From the NCBI RefSeq assembly GCF_001807485.1, contig NZ_KV789168.1, forward strand, positions 338,104 through 402,103: a DNA stretch of 64,000 nt. The letters are read 5' to 3'. Within the stretch, counting starts at the first letter, position 1, and every line of letters begins with the position of its first letter. A model generated the notes under the pieces. The model was not told the origin of the DNA and did not search any database. It saw nothing but the letters and a program-made list of their open reading frames with translations. Source of the stretch: Corynebacterium sp. HMSC08A12. GTDB taxonomy: Bacteria; Actinomycetota; Actinomycetes; Mycobacteriales; Mycobacteriaceae. Both the position numbers and the translations under genes were made by a program. Below, in pieces: positions 56,739 to 64,000 of this stretch.

Positions 56739-57884
56739 ATGAGTGTTGAAGAATCCCCGGACGAGCACCCCGCCGACGAACGCATCGTTCCCACCCTCGG
56801 TGGGCAGGTGACCCCGGAGCTTCCTTCCGGGACGTATCACACAGAGGTCGTGCGGGAACACCGCTGGCTGGATCCCTCCACGTGGAAGGTGATCGCCAAG
56901 CGCCTCTACTTTGAGATCTTCTTCAACGCACTGTTCGATAAGGGCGCCACGCTGAGCTTCTTCACCCTGCTCACCGGGCTGCCAACCCTGCTGGCCTTCT
57001 ACGCAATCACCACGCTGGTGCTCGACCAGAACCGCGACCAAGTCACGACCCTCACCGACGAGTTTATCGCGGAAAACATTCCCGATAACTTCCAAAGCAA
57101 TGCACAGACCGTGGTCTCCACGGTCATCGGCTCCACGGAACAATCCATCACCATGTTGGTGATCAGCGTGCTATTCGCCCTGTTCTCCTCCTCCGCATAC
57201 GTCCGCGCGTTTTCCCGTATGGCCAACGAAATGTACGGACGGCGCGAAGGCCGCAGCCTCGTCAGAACCTGGGCAGCTATGTGGGGAATCACCGTGGTCT
57301 TGGTGATCGGGCTAGTCTTCATCGCAGGCGCATACTTCCTGCGCGAGGACATCGCCCGCCCGCTGCTGGACAAGATCGCCGAGCCCCTGAACTGGCAGGG
57401 CTTCACTACTTTCGTCCTGGAGCACTTCCTGCCGATCTGGCAGTACGTCCGCTGGCCGGTGATCGTCCTCGTTGCGGTGGTACTCATCGCCATCCTCTAC
57501 AACGGCGCCCCCAACGTGCGCTTCGGGCGCATTCGCTGGCTGACGGTCGGCTCCGTATTCGCACTAATCAGCATCACCATCGTTGGCTTACTGCTGCAGG
57601 TTTACCTGAAGAACTTCGGTGCCGTGGGCCTCTACGGCGCGCTGGGTGGCATCATCGTTGGCCTCACCGGCCTGGTGATCAGTAACTCCCTGCTGCTCCT
57701 CGGCGTGAAGCTGGACGCGGAGATCGCCCGCACGCGCGAACTGCAGGCCGGCATGAACTCCGAGCGCATCATCCAGGTACCACCCCGCTCCTCCGCCGCG
57801 GTGGAGGGCTTCAGCCAACTCCACGGCCGCATCGAGGAGCAGGCCGCGCAGCTGCGAAACGAATCGGCGTCAAAAGAACCCTAA
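56739..57884 (+). CDS. YihY/BrkB family inner membrane protein
   Basis: Polytopic membrane protein of the YihY/UPF0761 family (once annotated as ribonuclease BN), of uncertain function. A charged N-terminus (about 55 residues) is followed by about six hydrophobic helices, including GATLSFFTLLTGLPTLLAFY and YNGAPNVRFGRIRWLTVGS, the latter containing the family segment YNGAPNV. The cytoplasmic C-terminus is polar. The 381-aa length fits. It is divergent from the HD gene and 56 bp ahead of glgP. Confidence 0.87.
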   Translation: MSVEESPDEHPADERIVPTLGGQVTPELPSGTYHTEVVREHRWLDPSTWKVIAKRLYFEIFFNALFDKGATLSFFTLLTGLPTLLAFYAITTLVLDQNRDQVTTLTDEFIAENIPDNFQSNAQTVVSTVIGSTEQSITMLVISVLFALFSSSAYVRAFSRMANEMYGRREGRSLVRTWAAMWGITVVLVIGLVFIAGAYFLREDIARPLLDKIAEPLNWQGFTTFVLEHFLPIWQYVRWPVIVLVAVVLIAILYNGAPNVRFGRIRWLTVGSVFALISITIVGLLLQVYLKNFGAVGLYGALGGIIVGLTGLVISNSLLLLGVKLDAEIARTRELQAGMNSERIIQVPPRSSAAVEGFSQLHGRIEEQAAQLRNESASKEP

Positions 57885-57926
57885 CTTCCACCCCTCACCC
57901 GACCAGCGAGTTCCCCGCCAGCACCA

Positions 57927-57932
57927 TAGAAT
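57927..57932 (+). promoter_or_regulatory. -10 element for a possibly leaderless glgP transcript
   Basis: TAGAAT ends 8 nt before the glgP ATG; no Shine-Dalgarno lies between. The -35 is not clear. Confidence 0.4.
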
Positions 57933-57940
57933 CAGTACCT

Positions 57941-60319
57941 ATGAGCCACGAACTGAACTCCACCACCGTCGGCGGCCATGTCCGCGCCGCTGCCGGCACC
58001 AGCCCCGAACACGCTTCCACCCGTAAGTTCTGGACGGGACTGTCCCGCAACATCCAGGAGCGCATCGCCGACGATTGGGAGCGCACCCGCCAGACCTACA
58101 ACGCCACCCGCCAGCAGCACTACTTCTCCGCGGAGTTCCTCATGGGCCGCGCGCTGCTGAATAACCTCACCAACTTGGGCCTGGTGGAAGAAGCTCAGGC
58201 CGCTGCCCGCGAGCTCGGCCACGAGCTCACCGACGTACTGGAAGTGGAAAACGATGCCGCCCTGGGCAACGGTGGCCTGGGCCGCCTGGCCGCCTGCTTC
58301 CTGGATTCCGCCGTCACCCAGGATTACCCCGTCACCGGCTACGGCATCCTCTACCGATACGGCCTGTTCCGCCAGTCCTTCGACAACGGCTTCCAGGTCG
58401 AGCGCCCAGACCCGTGGCGCGAAGAGGAATACCCCTTCACCATCCGCCGGGCCTCCGACCAGCTGGTCGTGCACTTCGACGACATGAAGGTCCGCGCGAT
58501 CCCCTACGACATGCCCATCACTGGCTACGGCACCCGCAACGTGGGCACCCTGTGCCTGTGGAAATCCGAGCCGTGGGAGGAGTTCGACTACGACGCTTTC
58601 AACTCCCAGCACTTCACCGAGGCCATTATCGAGCGCGAGCGCGTCAGCGACATCTGCCGTGTGCTCTACCCGAACGACACAACCTACGAGGGCAAGAAGC
58701 TGCGTGTCCGCCAGCAGTACTTCTTCACCTCCGCCTCCCTGCAGGCGATGATCCGCAGCCACCTGGCGCAGCATGGAAGCCTGAATAACTTCGCGGAATA
58801 CCACTCCGTGCAGCTGAACGATACCCACCCGGTGCTGGCCATCCCGGAGCTCATGCGCCTGCTGATGGACGAGCACGGCATGGGCTGGGAGGAAGCCTGG
58901 GAGATCGTCTCCAACACCTTCGCCTACACCAACCACACTGTCCTCACCGAAGCCCTGGAGCAGTGGGATCAGCAGATCTTCCAGCAGCTGTTCTGGCGTG
59001 TCTGGGAGATCATCGCCGAGATCGACCGTCGCTTCCGCATCGAACGCTCGGCGGAGGGCATTGATGGCGTCACCATCCAAAGAATGGCCCCGATCCAACA
59101 CGGAGTGGTGCATATGGCGTGGATCGCCTGCTACGCCGCTTACTCCATCAACGGTGTGGCCGCACTGCACACGGAGATCATCAAGCGCGAAACCCTCGCC
59201 GATTGGCACGCACTGTGGCCAGAGAAGTTCAACAACAAGACCAACGGTGTTACGCCGCGCCGCTGGCTGCGGATGATTAACTCTCGCCTGTCTGCGCTGC
59301 TTACTCGTCTTTCGGGTGGTGACGCCTGGGTCACCGACCTCGACAATCTCAAGGAACTGCGCAGCTACTCTTCCGACGAGAGCGTCATGCAGGAGCTCCG
59401 TGAGATCAAGGCTGCCAACAAGCACGACTTTGCCGAGTGGATCGCCGAGCGCCAGGGCGTGGTCATCGACCCGGATTCCATCTTCGACGTACAGATCAAG
59501 CGCCTGCACGAGTACAAGCGCCAGCTGCTGAATGCCCTGTACGTGCTGGACCTGTACTTCCGCATCAAGGAGGACCACCAGCGCGACCTGCCGCCGCGCA
59601 CCGTCATCTTCGGCGCGAAGGCCGCACCGGGCTACACGCGGGCGAAGGCCATCATCAAGCTGATCAACGCGATTGCGGACCTGGTGAACAACGATCCGGT
59701 GGTTTCCCCGCTGCTGAAGGTCGTGTTCGTGGAGAACTACAACGTCTCCCCCGCCGAGCACATCCTGCCGGCCTCCGATGTTTCGGAGCAGATCTCTACC
59801 GCGGGCAAGGAGGCATCCGGCACCTCCAACATGAAGTTCATGATGAACGGCGCGCTGACGCTGGGCACCATGGACGGCGCGAACGTGGAGATCGTGGATT
59901 CCGTTGGCGAAGAGAACGCCTACATCTTCGGCGCCCGCGAGGAGGAGCTGCCGGAGCTGCGCGCGGACTACAAGCCCTACGAGCTGTACGAATCCGTGCC
60001 CGGCCTGAAGCGCGCCCTGGACGCGCTGGATAACGGCACCCTGCACGACGAGTTCACCGGCTGGTTCTACGACCTGAAGCAGTCCTTGATTCACGGCTAC
60101 GGCGAGGGTGCCTCCGACACCTACTACCTACTGGGAGACTTCGCGGACTACCGCGAGGTGCGCGATCGCATGGCAGCCGACTACGCCGCCGACCCGCTGG
60201 GCTGGGCGCAGAAGGCGTGGGTGAACATCTGCGAGTCCGGGCGCTTCTCCTCCGACCGCACGATCCGCGACTACGCCACGGAAGTCTGGAAGCTGGAGCC
60301 CGCGCCGATTGACGAGTAG
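57941..60319 (+). CDS. glgP: Glycogen phosphorylase
   Basis: Pyridoxal-phosphate enzyme releasing glucose-1-phosphate from glycogen or maltodextrins. The N-terminal NATRQQHYFSAEFLMGRALL and VENDAALGNGGLGRLAACFL are family hallmarks. The PLP Lys is K632 in EASGTSNMKFMMNGALTLG. The 792-aa length is that of the GT35 family. No other glycogen genes are in the window. The transcript appears leaderless and ends at a strong terminator 74 bp past the stop. Confidence 0.95.
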   Translation: MSHELNSTTVGGHVRAAAGTSPEHASTRKFWTGLSRNIQERIADDWERTRQTYNATRQQHYFSAEFLMGRALLNNLTNLGLVEEAQAAARELGHELTDVLEVENDAALGNGGLGRLAACFLDSAVTQDYPVTGYGILYRYGLFRQSFDNGFQVERPDPWREEEYPFTIRRASDQLVVHFDDMKVRAIPYDMPITGYGTRNVGTLCLWKSEPWEEFDYDAFNSQHFTEAIIERERVSDICRVLYPNDTTYEGKKLRVRQQYFFTSASLQAMIRSHLAQHGSLNNFAEYHSVQLNDTHPVLAIPELMRLLMDEHGMGWEEAWEIVSNTFAYTNHTVLTEALEQWDQQIFQQLFWRVWEIIAEIDRRFRIERSAEGIDGVTIQRMAPIQHGVVHMAWIACYAAYSINGVAALHTEIIKRETLADWHALWPEKFNNKTNGVTPRRWLRMINSRLSALLTRLSGGDAWVTDLDNLKELRSYSSDESVMQELREIKAANKHDFAEWIAERQGVVIDPDSIFDVQIKRLHEYKRQLLNALYVLDLYFRIKEDHQRDLPPRTVIFGAKAAPGYTRAKAIIKLINAIADLVNNDPVVSPLLKVVFVENYNVSPAEHILPASDVSEQISTAGKEASGTSNMKFMMNGALTLGTMDGANVEIVDSVGEENAYIFGAREEELPELRADYKPYELYESVPGLKRALDALDNGTLHDEFTGWFYDLKQSLIHGYGEGASDTYYLLGDFADYREVRDRMAADYAADPLGWAQKAWVNICESGRFSSDRTIRDYATEVWKLEPAPIDE

Positions 60320-60392
60320 CGGGACTGCGATGCGCTGAACGGCAGGGGTCTGCGCAGTGGCCTAGGAAGTAGCCTGCACAGTGGGCTGCAAG

Positions 60393-60420
60393 TGACCGCC
60401 AGGTGTTTACCTGGCGGTCA
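60393..60420 (+). terminator. Terminator of glgP
   Basis: TGACCGCCAGGT and ACCTGGCGGTCA form a perfect 12-bp stem with a 4-nt loop, followed by TGTTGTCTT. Confidence 0.75.
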
Positions 60421-60462
60421 TGTTGTCTTAAACCGCACGCAAAAAAGAGGTGGAAATATATG

Positions 60463-60478
60463 TGTGGTTTTATTCACA
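60463..60478. promoter_or_regulatory. GlxR/CRP-like site upstream of the phytase-like gene
   Basis: TGTGGTTTTATTCACA matches the corynebacterial GlxR consensus (TGTGA, six bases, TCACA) at nine of ten half-site positions. It lies 27 bp before the ATG, a position suiting repression or promoter overlap. Confidence 0.45.
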
Positions 60479-60505
60479 TTTCGCAGTAGATAGGCGCAGC
60501 TTTCC

Positions 60506-63031
60506 ATGCAGCTCAACAACCTCAAAAACTCGGTATCCCAGCGTGCACAGCGTGCTCGGCGCTCCCAGCGCAAGGTTGCAGGGATTTCCCTGGCTCTGGC
60601 GGTAATTCCCTTCGCCGCTGTCCCCGCGGCCAACGCGACCGTCGGCTCCGAGACCGTGATCGGCTCCACCCTGGGATCCTCCAGCTTCGGCTCCTCGGCT
60701 GGGTCTTCTGCTGGGTCTACTGCCGGCTCATCCCTACCTGGTTCCAGCGGCCCTGCTGGCTCCTTGCAGCCGGGCAACCCAGGTAACCCAGGCACCCCGG
60801 ACACACAGTCCACGTTCGAGCGCACCGCCACCTACCCGGTGTACGAGAACCGTCCCGAGGGCGAGGACAAGTCTGCGGAGACCGTGGCGGAGATCTCCAC
60901 GGTCTCCAAGGACGGCAACACGCTGATCCACACGGACGCCTCGGCGCAGCGCATCGGATTCATCGACATCAGCGACCCGAACGCTCCGAAGGGCCTGGGC
61001 ACCCTGGATCTGAAGGCACAGGGCCATGCTAAGGACGAGCCGACCTCCGTGGCCGTGTACGGCGACTACCTGCTGGTGGTCATCGACGAGACGGGCGGGG
61101 ACTTTGCCAACCCGAAGGGGCGCGTGGACATCGTGCGGGTCTCAGACCGCACCCGCGTTTCCTCCATCGACCTGCAGGGCCAGCCGGATTCCATCGCCAT
61201 CTCCCCCGCGGGCGCGCCGGGTAGCCCCAAGGCCGCCATCGCCATGGAAAACCAGCGCGACGAAGAGCTTAATGACGGCAACCTGCCGCAGCTGCCCACC
61301 GGCTTTGTGCAGACCATCGACCTGTCCGGGGATGCCAAGGATTGGAAGGCCACCCCGATCCGCTTCGAGGACGAAAATGGCAAGCTGCTGGACGAAGTAA
61401 AGAAGGCCGGGCTGGATACCCCAGAGGATCTGGAGCCGGAGTACGTCAGCATCAACGGCAAGAACCAGCTGGCCGTCACCCTGCAGGAGAACAACGGTGT
61501 GGCCATCATCGACTTGCAGACCAACCGCATCACCAACGTGTTCAGTGCAGGCAGCGCCGAGGTCAAGGGTGTGGACACCAAATCCGACAAGCTCATCAAC
61601 CCCACCGACACTCTGCCCGCCACCCCGCGCGAGCCGGATGCCATCGCGTGGATCGACGATAGCCACGTAGCCACCGCCAACGAGGGCGACTGGAAGGGCG
61701 GCACCCGTGGCTGGACCGTCTTCGATACGAACGGCAAGATCGTCTGGGATGCCGGCAACTCCGTGGAGAACCTGGCCATCCGCCACGGCCTGCACAACAA
61801 CAAGCGCGCCAAGAAAAAGGGCGTGGAGATCGAGGGCATCGCCACCGCCAAGATGAACGGCACCAACTACGCCTTCGTCGGCTCCGAGCGCTCCAACTTC
61901 GTGGCCGTGTACAACGTCAACGATCCGGCGAACCCGCAGTTCGTGCAGATGCTGTTCACCACCAACGGCCCGGAGGGCATTCTGCCGATCCCGGAGCGGA
62001 ACATGCTCGCTGTATCCAGCGAGGTCGACGAGCCGGACAACGCCGTGCGCAGCGCGGTGACGCTATATCGTCTGGGTGGCGAGGAATCCCAGCCCTCCAT
62101 TGTTTCCGCCGACCAGGGCGATGCGCCGATCGGCTGGGGTGCGCTGGGCGCTCTGACCGCCGATCCGAAGGACGCCAACCGCCTGTACGCGGCCTCCGAC
62201 TCCGCGTACGCGAACGGCTGGGTTTACACGATCGATGCCTCCAAGCAGCCGGCCGTGATCACCGAACGCCGCGCAGTGAAGCGTGACGGTGCCCCGGCTG
62301 AGGATCTGGACATCGAAGGAATTTCCGTGGCTGCCGACGGGGGCTTCTGGATCGCTTCCGAGGGCAAGAAGGGCAAGGATAACCGTCTCTTCCACACCGA
62401 TAAAGACCTCAACATCACCTCTGCGGTCGAACTACCTGCCGACGTGGCTGAGCACATCGGCAAGTGGGGACTAGAGGGCGTCAGTTCCACAAAGGACGAA
62501 AACGGCGTGGAACAGCTCTTCGTCGCCGTGCAGCGACCGCTGTGGAAGGACCCGGAGGCGAAGGACCGCGAGGCGCTAGAAGGCGACAACACCACGCGCA
62601 TCGGCAAGTACGACACGAAGACCAAGCAGTGGCAGTGGTTCGGCTACGAGCTGGAGAAGTCGGCCGGCAAGGGCGACTGGATGGGTCTGTCGGAGATCAC
62701 CGCGCTGGACGATAAGCACCTGCTGGTGATCGAGCGCGATAAGCTGAACGGTCCGGATGCGAAGGTCAAGCGCGTAATGAAGGTGACGCTGCCTGAGGGC
62801 CGTGCTGAGGGTGCAGCCGCTAGCGCGAACGGTCTCGCGCTGCCGATGGTGAACAAGGAGCTAGCCGTGGACGTGCTGCCGAAGCTACGCGCCACCAATG
62901 GCTGGACGCAGGAGAAGCTGGAGGGCTTCACCATCGCGGCGGATGGCCAGATGTACGCGGTGACGGATAATGACGCGCTGGAGGATGCCACCGGCGAGAC
63001 CGTCTTCCTACGCCTGGGCAAGGTGAAGTAG
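60506..63031 (+). CDS. Secreted phytase/esterase-like beta-propeller protein
   Basis: Exported protein with a Sec signal peptide: basic N-terminus, hydrophobic core ISLALAVIPFAAVPA and a likely cleavage after residue 44 (AANA). A Gly/Ser/Pro linker (residues 45-100) follows, then propeller-type repeats (residues 115-500; TDASAQRIGFIDISDPNAPK, AVYGDYLLVVIDETGG) and a C-terminal esterase-like phytase domain (about 520-841; AEDLDIEGISVAADGGFWIA, KWGLEGVSS). Related proteins release phosphate from organic esters outside the cell. No LPXTG or anchor is seen, so it is probably released. Enzyme activity is inferred from the family only. Confidence 0.82.
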   Translation: MQLNNLKNSVSQRAQRARRSQRKVAGISLALAVIPFAAVPAANATVGSETVIGSTLGSSSFGSSAGSSAGSTAGSSLPGSSGPAGSLQPGNPGNPGTPDTQSTFERTATYPVYENRPEGEDKSAETVAEISTVSKDGNTLIHTDASAQRIGFIDISDPNAPKGLGTLDLKAQGHAKDEPTSVAVYGDYLLVVIDETGGDFANPKGRVDIVRVSDRTRVSSIDLQGQPDSIAISPAGAPGSPKAAIAMENQRDEELNDGNLPQLPTGFVQTIDLSGDAKDWKATPIRFEDENGKLLDEVKKAGLDTPEDLEPEYVSINGKNQLAVTLQENNGVAIIDLQTNRITNVFSAGSAEVKGVDTKSDKLINPTDTLPATPREPDAIAWIDDSHVATANEGDWKGGTRGWTVFDTNGKIVWDAGNSVENLAIRHGLHNNKRAKKKGVEIEGIATAKMNGTNYAFVGSERSNFVAVYNVNDPANPQFVQMLFTTNGPEGILPIPERNMLAVSSEVDEPDNAVRSAVTLYRLGGEESQPSIVSADQGDAPIGWGALGALTADPKDANRLYAASDSAYANGWVYTIDASKQPAVITERRAVKRDGAPAEDLDIEGISVAADGGFWIASEGKKGKDNRLFHTDKDLNITSAVELPADVAEHIGKWGLEGVSSTKDENGVEQLFVAVQRPLWKDPEAKDREALEGDNTTRIGKYDTKTKQWQWFGYELEKSAGKGDWMGLSEITALDDKHLLVIERDKLNGPDAKVKRVMKVTLPEGRAEGAAASANGLALPMVNKELAVDVLPKLRATNGWTQEKLEGFTIAADGQMYAVTDNDALEDATGETVFLRLGKVK

Positions 63032-63055
63032 CGAGGCTCAAAGCCAGCTGGCGGA

Positions 63056-63096
63056 TCGGGGAGCCTTTGTTCCCCGAGGCCGCATGCCGTGCGGCT
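63056..63096. terminator. Two consecutive hairpins after the phytase-like gene
   Basis: TCGGGGA/TCCCCGA with an 8-nt loop is followed directly by GCCGCA/TGCGGC. No T-tract follows. They start 25 bp after the stop. A further GC-rich inverted repeat, CCCCGG with CCGGGG, lies between here and the next gene, whose low-GC leader begins about 63140. Confidence 0.4.
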
Positions 63097-63241
63097 AAGG
63101 CGTCCTTGGCTATTCACCCCACTACTTACCCCTCCCCTGCTACCCCCAATAAATCTGTAGAAAATCAATAACCCCGGTGATGTACGTCTAAAACGCAGGG
63201 ATCGCTCCGGGGCTTTCAATGCAATCCTAACACTGAAACGT

Positions 63242-63922
63242 ATGCAATCCAACGGCAACGCAGGAAACAACCTGGATAGGTGGTTTTCACCAGAACGGAT
63301 GAAAACCTACAGTTTCCACTCCGACCCGGAAGCTCTCTACCTTTGGAACACACGCATCACCAAAGCCTTCCTCGAAGATATTCAGCACGTCGAGGTACTG
63401 CTCCGTAACTGTGTCGATCTAGCGGTGTCTTCAAAATACGGACATCAGTGGTACACGAATACGGATATCCCGTTCAATGCTCAGGCTAAGAAGTCCATTC
63501 GAAAAGCTGAGCGTCGTGCCGGATCCGCCAGGAATACATCACCACCACCAGGTCGAGTTATCGCAGAGCTTAGTTTTGATTTCTGGAGATTTCTTTTTAC
63601 CAATACCTACTCATCCACCATCTGGCCATTGGTCCAGAAAACTCTACATGCGATTCCCCAGTCAAACTCCACAAAGAGGTCAACTCATATCGGCGTGCCG
63701 TCATTACAGGATTTCAGATGCGAAGTCGATGTCATCTATACCTTGCGAAACCGTTGTGCACATCACGAGCCAATAGTTAAACCTAATTTGAAATTCGAAG
63801 ATACTGCGCTAGATCGAGTGCAGGGCGCCCTGTCTCTTGTCGCTAACTGGATCAATCCGCAAGCAGCACAATGGATAGAATCGAATTCCAGGATTCCGGA
63901 TTTGCGCCGCACGAGGCCTTAG
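63242..63922 (+). CDS. Abi-like (HEPN) abortive infection protein
   Basis: Member of the Abi_2/AbiD-AbiF-like group of HEPN-fold proteins, thought to be RNases that shut down phage-infected cells. The HEPN motif R-x4-H is seen as R169-N-R-C-A-H174, followed by HEPI. The N-terminal half has ITKAFLEDIQHVEVLLRNCV and the middle LSFDFWRFLFTNTYSSTIWP, both typical. It is 226 aa and complete. Codon use and base composition are more AT-rich than the neighbours, indicating acquisition. It stands alone; no antitoxin-like partner is visible on either side. Confidence 0.85.
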   Translation: MQSNGNAGNNLDRWFSPERMKTYSFHSDPEALYLWNTRITKAFLEDIQHVEVLLRNCVDLAVSSKYGHQWYTNTDIPFNAQAKKSIRKAERRAGSARNTSPPPGRVIAELSFDFWRFLFTNTYSSTIWPLVQKTLHAIPQSNSTKRSTHIGVPSLQDFRCEVDVIYTLRNRCAHHEPIVKPNLKFEDTALDRVQGALSLVANWINPQAAQWIESNSRIPDLRRTRP

Positions 63923-63941
63923 GCCAGCAAAGCACGCCCCC

Positions 63942-64000
63942 TGTCCCCGTTACCTTGTGAGTGTCCCCGATAATGGGGATAGTCGCTGGTCCCGGTATGG
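63942..64000. other. Possible insertion-sequence end at the window edge
   Basis: TGTCCCCG occurs at 63942 and 63962, 20 bp apart. The second copy opens TGTCCCCGATAATGGGGA, a short inverted repeat. IS481-type elements begin with TGT and a G/C-run terminal repeat, which this resembles. The element itself would lie beyond the window, so this is only a suggestion. Confidence 0.25.

Noticed and set aside
57932..60094. A 720-codon reverse-strand frame opposite glgP
   Set aside because: Composition is that of an antisense shadow; glgP on the other strand is a complete, strongly conserved gene.

Overview
The window is about 60% GC and reads as chromosome of a Corynebacterium. Supporting signs are a glutamate dehydrogenase of the corynebacterial type, the order DUF177-rnc-mutM-smc-ftsY-ffh-rpsP-rimM-trmD-rplS, a SepIVA/DivIVA-like septal protein, the thiL-DUF3515-ddl-gpsA-mutT block, and leuCD divergent from an IclR regulator of the LtbR type. 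It contains one tRNA gene (Glu, CTC) and no rRNA or CRISPR array. A lipophilic skin-clade species is plausible but cannot be proved from this window.

Layout. (1) 1-10.7 kb: the 5' part of rplS, tex, and an osmoprotection cluster, betT-betB-second BCCT transporter, divergent from betA. Choline is imported and oxidised in two steps to glycine betaine. No betI-type repressor gene is present, but the divergent promoter region has a perfect 14-bp palindrome. (2) 10.7-31.4 kb: a mostly reverse-strand block for translation, protein export and chromosome maintenance: trmD, rimM, gdhA, rpsP, ffh, a damaged amtB/glnK chimera, ftsY, a 1,211-residue protein of unknown function, smc, an AGCS symporter, mutM, rnc, DUF177, sepIVA, coaD and rsmD. 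(3) 31.4-42.4 kb: a biotinyl-domain protein, recG, a DAK2/FakA-like protein, ung, thiL, a duplicated DUF3515 protein, a repeat-rich 616-bp gap, ddl, gpsA and a mutT1-type Nudix/phosphatase fusion. (4) 42.4-47 kb: leuD, leuC and ltbR with a shared operator, a carboxymuconolactone-decarboxylase-like protein, a short unknown protein and a DUF1707 protein. (5) 47-52.9 kb: a lower-GC accessory island with an orphan membrane protein, a complete type III restriction-modification pair (res, mod) and a small ORF remnant. (6) 53-64 kb: an M24 peptidase, a POT peptide transporter, tRNA-Glu, an HD hydrolase, a YihY protein, glycogen phosphorylase, a secreted phytase/esterase-like protein, and a HEPN/Abi-type abortive infection gene near what may be an insertion-sequence end.

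Most notable observations. The PII nitrogen-signalling locus has collapsed: amtB has lost an internal block, is fused in frame to the C-terminal half of glnK with Phe at the Tyr51 position, and glnD is missing. Two 126-127-bp elements between DUF3515 and ddl have terminal arms that differ between copies but stay complementary within each copy. The two BCCT transporters differ at the residue that sets cation coupling in this family. An intrinsic terminator for betA is encoded inside the 3' end of the convergent trmD gene. Two short DNA words, GGCGTCA followed by an A-rich tract and AAAAATTTT, recur in coding sequence in different reading frames.
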